DNA from: Asparagopsis taxiformis
Lineage: Eukaryota; Rhodophyta; Florideophyceae; Bonnemaisoniales; Bonnemaisoniaceae
Reading direction: 5' to 3'
Assembly (NCBI GenBank): GCA_030407315.1
Contig: JALQPE010003096.1
Span: forward strand, 1 to 41,769
DNA length: 41,769 bases
A program made the translations under genes and the position numbers. Shown in pieces: positions 1 to 9,889 of the stretch (positions are counted from its first letter, which is position 1; every line of letters starts with the position of its first letter). Under the pieces are notes generated by a model. The model made no database searches. It worked only from the letters and a program-made list of their open reading frames with translations, and had not been told where the DNA came from.

Positions 1-330
1 CAATGTAGTGCCTGAGGCAGTAAAATTACTATTTTAATTTTTTCAGTTCTAGTGCCGCAGACAGTAAAATACAAAATTTCCTGGCAGTACGGTATGTAGC
101 AGAATGCAGTACTGTACGATAGCAAATTCTAGTAATTTTTGCTGGTACCACAGGGCAGTAGTGCAATGCAGTGATTTTTGATGATTTCTGCAATGGAATG
201 TACTGCCGTACAGTACTGCCCTGGCAAATGACCTGGCATTAGAATCAGGCAGTAAAATATACTGGCTCCGGCAGTGAATTGTACTGCCTGCAAGTACTGC
301 CTTGATAGTAATTGGTGATTGGTATTTTCT
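1..330. repeat. Left subterminal GGCAGT/ACTGCC motif region
   Basis: About ten copies of GGCAGT(A) or its complement occur in both orientations, several as palindromes such as CTGCCTGAGGCAG and CAGTACTG. No coding potential was recognised; reading frames here are translations of the repeat. In CACTA elements such subterminal motifs bind the element's accessory protein; that role here is inference. The mirror copy is at 29056-29454. Confidence 0.7.
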
Positions 331-623
331 GAGATTCAATGTTGCAATAGTTGTCCAGGATAGGGTTGTACAATGTGTTCGCATGTGAGTTCAAGTAGAG
401 AAGAGAGGAAACTATTCTGAAGCTACTAGTAGTGAGAAGTGTAGAGGATGCATGGTCACATGGAAATGACCGTTACAAAAAAGGTAGGAGAAAATCGGTC
501 GTTTTCCGAGGATATGAGTAGAGTAGTTGGCATTATTTGTTACTATTGCTAGCATTCTCGTTGCAGGAAAAGCGTTTGGAGTGACACTCTGCGATTGGAA
601 CGAGAGGCGAAGTTTGACGGAAG
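331..623. other. Upstream region of the 507-aa gene, no gene seen
   Basis: This stretch lies between the subterminal repeats and the 507-aa reading frame. It should hold the promoter and 5' untranslated region of that gene. I see no clear TATA element or convincing upstream exon; a TGA sits in frame a few codons before the chosen ATG. Confidence 0.4.
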
Positions 624-2147
624 ATGGAATCTCAGCGTCGTGAGGAAAATCCAAATGACTACCTCGCAGGGATTATTCGAGAGGGATTCAGGACAGTGAC
701 TGGGGAAGTTCGTCGTATTGGGGAGAGGATGGATGAAATCGACGATGATCGAACGTCCCAACGCCAGCAAATCGAAAAGCTGATGAGTCGCGTCGAGTTT
801 ATAGTAACGGAATTACAGGGTGTGAAAGACATCTGTGATGGTTTATTACAGCAGAGTCAGGGCAATTCGAAGAAGGGGATGACTGACAAGGACAGGGACC
901 GTTTGCGCATCTCGCAGTCAGCAGAACTATCGTTTTCTTACAATTTTCTGTGTGCAGTATTTGGAACTGTTGTACCTTTGCTGGTCGACAAGATTGATGC
1001 TGGGGCGACAATTTACACCAACCAAGGAATCTACGACCTCCGTGGTTGCAGGTTGCTCTCTGCAATGATGTTTGCGAAGCAGAGCAATGACAAGAGGGAT
1101 GTGTTCCAATCCAACACCGGGAAGAACAACATCGAGCTTCGATTCCAAGTGGTGATGTCTCTCCTGCGGAACATTCAGAAGGAAAAGTCGGGTACAGGCC
1201 GTACAGTGGAAGGCTCGAGCTCTGGACGCGATTCGAATGCGTTCAACGTCTGGAAGGAGAACAAGTACATTCCGGACAAAATAATCGAAGAAGTTGTTTA
1301 TGGTGCCACTGGCGATGGCCGAAACCAGCCTGCAGGAAGCATTGACGGAGGGGCTAGGAAGCGGAGGAAAACAGATGGAAATGGTGGACAGTTGAGCAAT
1401 CGTGAAATATCTTTGGCTGTTACGAAAGTTGCGCTGACAAAGGTGCTCGGTTTCCTGAAAAAGTCTAGAGAGCAGGTGCGCCATCGACTCCTTGTCGAAC
1501 TGGGGTTCGCTCTAGTTTTGGAAACAGACGCCTCTATCACTTTCGAGTTTCCAACTCACGATCTCATTCGAGATATGGACGTTATCCCCGATACCCGTGT
1601 GACCAACGGAAATCTAAGGCCTGAGGAACGGAAAGTTGTGGATGACAAGAATTCCGAGATCATGGTACAATTCATCACTGAGCGGAAAGAAATGGTTGTC
1701 ATCATTCAGTACGAAGTCGAGATATCGGGATGTGTGGCCAAAAGGATGATTCGAAGGAGAATCAATATCCTGGAGGCAGCCCTGAACACTGCAATTGCTT
1801 TCCTTCAATGCACGAGTAGAACGGTTTTCCTGCGACGTTCCTGCAATTCACTCAGATTTGTCTATGCAATCGCTTCCGGGATTCTAGGAATTTTCAAGGT
1901 ACAATCAGGTCAGACCTTCGAAGAAAGTGTACAAGACGAGCTCAAACAATTAGGAAAGGCGATGTTGCCAAGTGAGCGAATCTGTAAGAGGCATCTCTGC
2001 GAAGATGTACTGACAATTACTAACGAAAAATTCGATGAACAACACTTGGAACAACGTAGTACCGCGTTTGAGGAGGATAGCGGACATGGAAATGAAGAAG
2101 ATGGGAGTGAAAGCTACGTTGAAGTTTTCCTTGATGAGGAAGATTGA
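624..2147 (+). CDS. Element-encoded 507-aa protein of unknown function (copy A)
   Basis: This is the longest intact reading frame of the element and is identical in both arms. I do not recognise the family. Residues about 10-75 are rich in heptad-like charged and hydrophobic spacing and look like a coiled coil. A basic patch at about residues 245-252 (RKRRKT) resembles a nuclear localisation signal. The middle part is a mixed alpha/beta-looking region with a conspicuous basic stretch (KRMIRRRIN). The last ~30 residues are very acidic. No zinc finger, DDE triad or helicase motif was seen. The start is the first ATG after an in-frame TGA. As the only intact long gene of the element it is the best candidate for a transposition or DNA-binding protein, comparable in role to CACTA accessory proteins; that is inference only. 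Confidence 0.75.
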   Translation: MESQRREENPNDYLAGIIREGFRTVTGEVRRIGERMDEIDDDRTSQRQQIEKLMSRVEFIVTELQGVKDICDGLLQQSQGNSKKGMTDKDRDRLRISQSAELSFSYNFLCAVFGTVVPLLVDKIDAGATIYTNQGIYDLRGCRLLSAMMFAKQSNDKRDVFQSNTGKNNIELRFQVVMSLLRNIQKEKSGTGRTVEGSSSGRDSNAFNVWKENKYIPDKIIEEVVYGATGDGRNQPAGSIDGGARKRRKTDGNGGQLSNREISLAVTKVALTKVLGFLKKSREQVRHRLLVELGFALVLETDASITFEFPTHDLIRDMDVIPDTRVTNGNLRPEERKVVDDKNSEIMVQFITERKEMVVIIQYEVEISGCVAKRMIRRRINILEAALNTAIAFLQCTSRTVFLRRSCNSLRFVYAIASGILGIFKVQSGQTFEESVQDELKQLGKAMLPSERICKRHLCEDVLTITNEKFDEQHLEQRSTAFEEDSGHGNEEDGSESYVEVFLDEED

Positions 2148-2460
2148 TAATGGAAGCGTAGATGTAAAGTTTCATAACCTTTGAAGTAAAATAATTACGA
2201 CGAGGCAGATTGAGGAGAAATAGAAACCTTTAGATATGAAACTGTCTAGGATATGAGTGGAAAAGGTGCACCCTAGCATGCTACGTACTACATGGTGTAC
2301 TGGAAACAATAGCTATCGTTCTTATTTTTCAGCTCACTCTGCGACTAGAAAGCGTCATGTCTACTACGGTTAAGAGTTTTACCCTGTCATTGAGCACGCC
2401 TCTAGTAGCTTCGGGGCCTGTGCAGTCCCATCCAATGCCGTAGCTCCACCTGGCAGAGTA
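2148..2460. other. Intergenic, no gene seen
   Basis: This is A/T-rich sequence after the 507-aa gene and presumably holds its 3' end. No reading frame, RNA or repeat was recognised. Confidence 0.4.
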
Positions 2461-2466
2461 GTGGGG

Positions 2467-2660
2467 AAAATAATACCGGGTATTATTTTGAGGAATATTT
2501 TGCCAAGTGGCGGGCAATCATTGGTACCGACTACAGGCGATCCCTGGACGAAACCTAAGAATAATACCCGGTATTATTTTCAGGGATATTTTGCCAAGTG
2601 GAGGGCAATCATTGTTACAGAATGCCGACAGTCCCTGGACGAAGAAACAGGCAAGAAAGA
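2467..2660. repeat. 101-bp tandem pair carrying the AATACC/GGTATT dyad
   Basis: Two units begin at 2467 and 2568. Each starts with the dyad AAAATAATACC / GGTATTATTTT around one central base (the second has one mismatch), followed by a shared TTTTGCCAAGTGG...GGGCAATCATTG block and CCCTGGACGAA. The same dyad drives the arrays at 3900-4645 and 9890-10545 although the flanking sequence here differs. That suggests the dyad itself is the conserved functional part. Confidence 0.85.
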
Positions 2661-2769
2661 TATGGAGCATGTATCGATCGATACCATCGAAGTAGTCGAA
2701 GTTGACTAATTCTGAACAGTCTTGTAGAATCATTTAGAAAAGATAGAACAACGTACGTTGAGTAAAACG

Positions 2770-3818
2770 TTTTAGTCAGAGGTGACATCGTGTACGGTAG
2801 GATGGGGTACGTCTACAGGAGAACTACTCTGTCCAACAATAACATCATGCCCAATTCTGTCTAGCTCGCTGCAGATGATGTGTCCGCTGAAGATGCAGGC
2901 TGGGTGGTTCAAGTATGCGGTTCCCAAAAAATGTTCCTGGGAACTGGCTCGAAAGTTCTATATGAAAGAGGGCCCTGAACAGGTTTCCATGTCAATGTGA
3001 ACGAGTCCGAATACTTGAAATTGGTTTTGTCCGGCAGCTCAAAGTTCTCCATCATTGTTCTACTTTGAAGGACGCGAGCGTCCAGGAGTAAGAATATCTG
3101 TAATTGACATAGTCTTACTCTTCAGATTCTCGAATCAGAACGATTGTTGTTACTCATTTCTCCAGATTACCTGTATACAGAGGACCCCACGATAACAGCC
3201 TTTGTAGATAAAACAGACTCTTCGTGAGCACCGTCTGGTAGAGTCCCCAAAATTATTATGACAGAGGACCCAGAATCTTGTCGTGTTTTCTTCAACTTGG
3301 AAATAGTATATTTAGTGAATATAGACATGGGAGGGGGTTCAGTACTGCATAGGTCGTAATATTTTCCAAAGTGGATTGATAGCTCTTTCCTCTCCCGATT
3401 GAAAGTAATTAAGAGGATTTTAAGATCATTAGAGGCACGCAATAGCCCATTACATATCGATCCATTCAGGATCAAAAGATATGTTGAGATTCGCGAAATC
3501 GACTACAGGCTCGTCGACGTCATTAACGGGAGTATTCTCGCCTACAGCTATTCCGAAATCAACCCTAATACGGGTCGGATCATTGAGGGCGAGATAGAGA
3601 TAATGAATAGTGAACATACTCCCAGAACTGTAATCATACTCATAGTAAATGATGGGCTTCCGGAGGACTATACAGTTCCTATGATTGAGTTGGAGTTCGA
3701 CATGTCTCCAGCTACAAATGCATCTTTCCTTCTGGATACTGTAAAAGTTTCAATCCCAAATGAAATAGTATCCAAGCGAGAAAACATGACTCTCTCTTCG
3801 AACCCGCATCTTACTTGA
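2770..3818 (+). pseudogene. Decayed gene, tentatively cadherin-like (copy A)
   Basis: One frame can be followed through several stops: TAG near 2863, TGA near 2973 and 3080, TGA near 3224 and TAA at 3357-3359. It ends in an open stretch to 3818. A possible short intron (GTAAGA...TTCAG, about 3089-3125) would join two of the pieces. The terminal part has the cadherin-repeat pattern INPNTGRI, then VNDGLPEDY, then a SPATNASF...VSIPNE segment like the start of a following repeat. That resembles the usual PNTG.I and V.DGG.P signatures, but the calcium-binding DxNDN box is not clear. With so many stops it is unlikely to be expressed as a protein. The family call is tentative; it could be another beta-sandwich protein. 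Confidence 0.4.
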
Positions 3819-3899
3819 AGATGAACAGGATATTACAACCAATGACCGTCATGCAACCAAGCTGGATAGTTTCAACATTTCTCGAATACTAGACTGCAC

Positions 3900-4645
3900 T
3901 TAAAATAACCTGGAACACGGCCATTGGCCAGGGACAGCCAGCCGACCCGGAGTCAATGGCAGTGCTGCACCTGGCTTTTGGTATGGCAAAATAATACCCG
4001 GTATTATTTTGGGTCTGCAAAGCCCAGGTGCAGTAATGTCATTGGCCAGAGGCGGCCAGCCGACCGGGAGCCAATGACAGTGCTGCACCTGGCTTTTGGT
4101 ATGGCAAAATAATACCCGGTATTATTTTGGGTCTGCGAAGTCCAGGTGCACTACTGCCATTGGCCGGAGGCGGCCAGCCGACCGGGAGCCAATGACAGTG
4201 CTGCACCTGGCTTTTGGTATGGCAAAATAATACCCGGTATTATTTTGGGTCTGCAAAGCCCAGGTGCAGTAATGTCATTGGCCAGAGGCGGCGAGCCGAC
4301 CGGGAGCCAATGGCAGAGCTGCACCTGGCTTTTGGTATGGCAAAATAATACCCGGTATTATTTTGGGTCTGGGAAGCCCAGGTGCAGTAATGTCATTGGC
4401 CAGAGGCGGCGAGCTGCCCGGGAGCCAATGGCAGAGCTGCACCTGGCTTTTGGTATGGCAAAATAATACCCGGTATTATTTTGGGTCTGGGAAGCCCAGG
4501 TGCAGTAATGTCATTGGCCAGAGGCGGCGAGCTGCCCGGGAGCCAATGGCAGAGCTGCACCTGGCTTTTGGTATGGCAAAACTATACCCGGTATTATTTT
4601 GGGTGTACCAGGTCCAGGTGCAGCACTGCCATTGGCCGAACGAGG
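3900..4645 (+). repeat. 118-bp tandem array of alternating palindromes (array 1, copy A)
   Basis: Six dyads AAAATAATACC / GGTATTATTTT start at 3988, 4106, 4224, 4342, 4460 and 4578, exactly 118 bp apart; the last has ACTATACC in its left arm. Half a unit away lies a second dyad: CCAGGTGCAG...CATTGG is mirrored by CCAATG...CTGCACCTGG around a GC-rich centre. The array is therefore a train of two alternating palindromes about 59 bp apart. Each carries CCAAT-box and CAGGTG E-box look-alikes. Reading frames across the array are translations of the repeat, not genes. Confidence 0.95.
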
Positions 4646-4675
4646 AATGCCAACACTTTGCGAGTGAGGGGGCAT

Positions 4676-5017
4676 AGGTCGTTAAGATGGAAGGGATGAG
4701 GTTTGATGTTTGTCAGGTGGCTTTAGGGTGGGTCTACCAATCTTTGTATTGGGAGGGTGTGCGAGGACGTTGCAGTACACATCGCTTCGTGCGAGCGTTT
4801 CTTTTCACAGGAGATTAATGACGGGTTTGGTAAGGAGACATATGACGTCACAATTGAGGCACGGCAAGGCGTTGCATTGGTTGAGGCGGTTTCTTACCGG
4901 AAGCGTTGGAGTGTTTTTGGAACATTGCTAATGGATTTTTGTTTGCTGAAGGAAATTGTGCGAATAGGTGTTGTACCAAGAACTTTTTTATTGGAATGTA
5001 TACTGATAAAGGTGTAG
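4676..5017 (+). pseudogene. Possible small gene remnant, 86-residue open frame
   Basis: An open frame from GTG at 4757 to a TAG at 5015-5017 has a protein-like composition (GFGKETYDVTIEARQGVALV) but no ATG start and no family I recognise. It lies between array 1 and the 3' end of the SHPRH-like pseudogene, on the opposite strand. It may be a fragment of a captured gene or a chance frame. Confidence 0.25.
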
Positions 5018-5054
5018 ATTGTACGTCGAAGCTAATTCAGTTTTCTCATACGCA

Positions 5055-5080
5055 TTTTCTCGTCCTTAAGGACGAGAAAA
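5055..5080. repeat. 26-bp perfect palindrome
   Basis: Each half reads TTTTCTCGTCCTT in its own direction, with no spacer. It lies between the convergent ends of the small + strand frame and the SHPRH-like pseudogene. It could fold as a transcript hairpin or be a small palindromic insertion. The mirror copy is at 24306-24331. Confidence 0.9.
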
Positions 5081-5294
5081 GGCGAGATCAAAGCGTCTAT
5101 GTCTTCCTCTTCTTGTGAACCGGGTGACGGCGGCAGCCCACTACCATCACATTTCGTTTTCCAAGTCCACCAGGAGCAGTAAAACTAATTTCATCTACAG
5201 GGCAACGTACACGACACATCGGACAAGCAATGCTCTGCACTCTCGTTCGCAACTCCTGTTTCTTAATCATCATTAATGTGCAGTCGCAACAAAG

Positions 5295-5370
5295 TGCATG
5301 ACCGCACGTGCGGTTGTGTACACAAACAATTGTTTGTGTGCGGTCATGCATTTTATTGCGTTAACGCAAT
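5295..5370. repeat. Cluster of palindromes inside the RING region
   Basis: Arms TGCATGACCGCAC (5295-5307) and its complement (5338-5350) enclose the palindromes ACCGCACGTGCGGT (5301-5314) and CACAAACAATTGTTTGTG (5321-5338). ATTGCGTTAACGCAAT follows at 5355-5370. Most of this is a 52-bp insertion (5307-5358) that splits the RING coding sequence. The mirror copy is at 24016-24091. Confidence 0.9.
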
Positions 5371-7110
5371 TCGCATCTCTTCCATTTTAAACTCGGCCAG
5401 ACAAACAGCACAATGCCTTATCTCAGCACTCACCGCCACTTTGGCTGATTCGCCTTCAGATCACTTTGCTGCTTTCTTTAGTCACCGCAGGTAAACCAAA
5501 ATTCCTCGTTTGACTCCAAAATCTGCTCCTGCTATCGCTTTGCCGTTGGAGAACTCGACATTTCGCGCATGTAGGGTTGATCGGGTGGAACGATGTAGTA
5601 GGTCATATTCTTTCAGGCGCGACGTATCTTCGTCTCTGTGCGAATTCCCAGTTCACTGCCTGGAATGGAATCGATTAGCTTACGGACGACCCTGTCCAAG
5701 AATATATCTCTGTCCTGTAGCATTGCAAGAGCCACTTCCCACCATGTTGCCTTCGATGTGTTCTGCTCCGATAAAATAGCTTCTAAGGACTTATCGGCAC
5801 CATAATTTCCTTCAACTTCTCTCCCTTCGGTGTCACCAGCTTCCATCTTTGCCCCAGTTATATCGACATTGCCATCTGCATGAGCTTTAGGACGATTTTC
5901 ATTATCCACATCACCCCCTGCGTTTGTCTTGCGAGTACGTTCAACATTGATGCCCGCTTCCCCTATTCTTTCAGAAATGGATCTAACATCGACATCTCCC
6001 TCTGAATGATCTGCCGAGGTGGTTTCTTCTACAATCAGAGGTTCTGGGGTGAGATTCTCACTTATCAATTTGTAGTCTGCTGAGGCCATAATGAGCTCGT
6101 TCGGCGCTTCGGAAACGTATTCTCTCTTTATATCATCAACTTCGTTCTGCAAATCGCCATCCGGCAGAGTCATTCTCTCTTCAGAAAGACTGCATAAGGA
6201 TTCACGACAATTACCAAGAAGCAGTCGTCTACGAACTTTTCCCAGTTCTTGTAGGGCGTCATGCAAATTGTACAGTATATGCATTCTTTGTGTTCTATCC
6301 ATAGTAACCAGTTCTTTGATTTTCTCTGCAAGACTGAGCGCCTCCCTAAAAATGCCGATCGCCGTGACAAGAAAGTCAACATTTGTAGAGTATGGGGATA
6401 ATATAGAGTGTTGCAATAGAAGGACACCGGAGAGAGCGTTACTCTGCGCGATAACCGTGCGCAATGAATCAAGACAGTCTAGCTTCGCCCTCATCACTAA
6501 CGCATCGAGTACGGTGTTTATGTCCACAGGGCTCTCCGCTATCTTCGTTGCATCTTCAACCTCCTGTCCTCGCTTTCGACTATTTTGGCGATTTCGCAGG
6601 ACATGTCGTACTGCAGGGGGTAATAGCGCACGGCCAGAGGAACCAATTTGTGGATGAAATCATGCTTGTCGCAGCTTTGTTAGCAGATCATTTAAGTTGC
6701 AACTGATATAAGAATTATAATCCTGTGTAAAGCTCAGTTACCCCGTTGATTACTGTCTTACCGTTTGGCACCAATTTGGTTGCCTTACCTTCTTGTTTGA
6801 CAACAGAAAAAACGTAATCTTGACAGTTTTGGAACTCAATGTAGTTACCTGGACCCACAACAAACACAATCGCTTCTTTGAACGGCTTTCAGGGTGCAAC
6901 CACACTACTACCCTTTGGACTTTTCGGATCCAAAAGGGTATGTCCTTGCAAACTTTCAGCATCTCCTTTCTGATCCATCAGCGACTGAGTCACTCTGGCA
7001 GTTGCTAAAGCTTTGTCGGCGGAAATGATCAGCTTGTTCACGTTATTTGAAACTTGGGAAAGCGTATCCAAAACTGTCGCAGTATATCCGCTCCCGATAC
7101 TGTTCGATAC

Positions 7111-7152
7111 AACCAGCTGGTTCTAGAGGCATGCCTCTGAAGTGCACTTCAG
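7111..7152. repeat. Three adjoining perfect palindromes
   Basis: AACCAGCTGGTT (7111-7122), AGAGGCATGCCTCT (7125-7138) and CTGAAGTGCACTTCAG (7137-7152) lie side by side inside the SHPRH-like pseudogene, between two of its reading-frame segments. The mirror copy is at 22234-22275. Confidence 0.9.
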
Positions 7153-9586
7153 ATGTTCGCGAGATACTCTTTGTAAACGCCCGAATATTCTGAAGGTATT
7201 TATAAGCTCGCAAGTCTGTGCAGCCATAACTTTACAGCTCTGAAGTACATGAAGACAGTTCATCTGATGCGGCTGAGTCCACGCACAAATTGCATATGAG
7301 AAAAAGACGAAGCTTATCTGATGGAGAAGCTCTCACATCACGAATCAACGGTAGAATGCGCATTCTGAACGCGCGTTCGACATCGAAATTTCCTAGACGA
7401 GCAACCAGCTCCTCCTCCACCTGAAAGTAACCATCCAATACTCGATCTTTAATCTGATGTAGCAGAGAGGTCGCAATGTTGGTGTTTAGATCAATTGTTC
7501 GCTTCTTTTTCGTCAGTTCCGGCATACTAGATATGGCTGCAGCGAGTTTATTAGCAGTATTGGCATCTGATACATCTGCGGTCATCGGATCAATGACATT
7601 ATCACCAACTGCACCCGTGGATCGATTCAATTCTGCCACTTCAATTTTGAAACATTGCAGGGAGGTTTCAACAGCTTCTGCTACCATCGGAAACAGCAGA
7701 CCAGCATTGATTACCCAGAAAGCATCCACCTTGTCCAAGTCGAACGTTCTCTTTCGCAACAAAACGGTGGCATCTGCCTCTTTCACTGGGACGATCACGC
7801 GGTTGAGTTTTAATCCCAAGGTGTCATTCGGAAGCGCTTGCTAGGTCCATGTGTAATGCAGCATGACGGGAAGATCAATGCTTCTATCGATGAGGATCAG
7901 CAAGCCTTGCTACCCTTAGGGTCGAGGCGAGGATGCAGCGATTGAACCTGAAGACTCTGCAAAAATATTATTGCTACCAATGAGATGCTCGCGAATTCTG
8001 CGTTTGAGCATGTTGGCCACGAGTTCGGCAGGTCCGCCCTTTTGCGCGCGAATGATAGGCATGGCACCTAGGGTGACAATGGCGCAAAACAGGGAATCTA
8101 CAATTGCGGCAACATTGCTTTCCACCTCTTCATTGGAAACTTTGGGAGCAGTGAGAGCGGCGTAAGCATAAGATATGGCATATGCTTGCCGCAGCATTGT
8201 TAGCAGATTATTAGAGACTGATAAGGTTCGGATCGTTCCTGAAGGTCTATCGTTTGTTGTTGCTCCGCGAACAGTTTCTTGAAGCAATGAATAGTGATAC
8301 TTTTCTACCGGGCCAAAATTCGTTCTCACCACATCTGTCGTCTACGGAGGAAGCGTTAATTCTTCTCCCTCTACATCGTCCTTCAATGAACGCCAAATTA
8401 CCTTTCGCAAAACACCAACAGTCTTTCGTCTGCCTCAAAAATACTGGGTGCCAGAACTACTTCCCATTTCAGCTTCTTACAGGATCCACCTTTCAGTCGC
8501 AAAAAGTCAAGCATGGGGACAATATCATGCAAGTGGCGTAAAATCGGAGTACCCGTCACACACCATCGATAGTTTGCATGCAAGTAGGACGCCATTTCTG
8601 CAGCCTGAGACAGTTCGCTCGTCCCCAGCATTTGAGATTCGTCCAAATCTACTCTGTACCAACGCATCGTCAACAGGGGGACAGGGGAGGGGCGATATCG
8701 TCTTTTGTGACGCAAGTTTGAAAGCGGTCGACGCAGGGCTTTGACATGATTAACATCTTCACGCAATGCATCGAAAGTCGTAAAAACAACATCGGCTGAT
8801 AGCAAATCTTTCTGAGACACGTAGCCTGTTTTGCGAAGACCCAAAAATACTTGGACTGAGTGCGCCTCGCGTACGTGCTTCTTGATTTCATTTTTCCATT
8901 GCAGTAGAAGAGCAGTGGGAATAATCAAAAGAGTGGCTTTAGACATAGGCATCTCTGCTGAATCTGCCTCTTCATTCGTATAATGACCCAATTTCGCACA
9001 ACATTCCAAGCATACATAACCATACTTCTTTTCGTACACAGCTTCAGAACCAACGAAATCGTTGTGAAACATTTGTTCGCATTCAATACAAATGGACACA
9101 TTTGTGTGATGCTGCATAATCATAGGCACAGAACACAGTTTGGAAGTGATTGTTACGTTCCGATTTGCATCAACTGCAGTGGTCTTCGCGGGATTATTCA
9201 TTTTGTGACACAAAACAAGCTGCATGAGTTCTGCTGTTTTTCCTAGACCCATTTCATCACAAAGCAGGCCGCCCCATCTAAAAGTTTGATTTTGCAGATC
9301 TTGTGCATTTTGTGACGATGACATGTCATTATCCAAGACTCACTGGGAATCAATTGCGTTACCCGTCTATATTGTGCCATATGTTGGATTGAAAATTTGC
9401 TTTGAGACCACTTGAACTCCAGGTAAGTCCTCTACAGCGCAGATATCTGCAAGTTGAGCAGTATTTTGACCACGTCTGATTTTGGAGCAGATGAGAGCCG
9501 TCACAAGCTTCTGTGGAGAGAATCCAGGCAACAGCGCGCCCTTGATATGGCATAAGTGAAGAACAGGGGATGTTTATCGGCATCAC

Positions 9587-9889
9587 TTTCGCACACTGGC
9601 AATAAATGCGTCCCAGTTCGTAACGAGGTTTCCAAGTTGGCCTATTACCTTATGACCAAAGATTCTATATATACATCTGTTCTAAAAGCATTCTACAATC
9701 TGCTGTATTGTGCATGCATGTGCATGGCCATTAATCCCGCCACAGATAATCCATTGTCATCAATCGAGAGCCGTTCACTCTGTCCTTACCCAGAATGTTC
9801 TTACAAAGAACCATTTTCCGTCGGCTGTCAAACAAGTCTCTGAGACCAACACGCATGACATCAGCAAATGGCACTACTTCACCTGGACG
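9587..9889. other. Region upstream of the SHPRH-like segments
   Basis: The N-terminal part of an SHPRH gene would be expected here on the - strand, but I see no recognisable domain. The stretch ends at the first unit of array 2. Confidence 0.4.

Larger units (their letters stand above)
5097..9586 (-). pseudogene. SHPRH-like SNF2/RING protein, broken and truncated (copy A)
   Basis: SHPRH proteins are SNF2-family ATPases with a RING ubiquitin-ligase domain that act in DNA damage tolerance. In gene order: a helicase entry segment with PYQGRAVAW (9586-9389); the ATPase lobe (9336-8398) with DEMGLGKT, a CxxC...CxxC PHD-like insert, IIPTALLLQWKNEI, DESQ in the DEAQ position and VTGTP; a FGPVEKYHY segment; helical segments including LSGVLLLQH and REALSLAEKIKEL (6527-5613), resembling the SHPRH insert; and the RING with CAVC (5412-5401), CGHALCCDC and CPMC. 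Damage: a TAG at 8344-8342 where CAG is expected, several frame changes, and a 52-bp insertion splitting the RING. The N-terminal part and second helicase lobe are missing. The copy is antisense to the element's own gene and lies between two inverted palindrome arrays. Confidence 0.8.

Noticed and set aside
927..1484. 185-residue - strand frame opposite the 507-aa gene
   Set aside because: It is a shadow of the 507-aa coding sequence with no domain; the same holds for its mirror at 27902-28459.
3900..4645. CRISPR-like array
   Set aside because: The whole 118-bp unit repeats, spacers are not unique and the setting is eukaryotic.
3924..4699. Several 60-106 residue reading frames across the 118-bp array
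   Set aside because: They are translations of the tandem palindrome unit in different frames and repeat the same peptide; not genes.
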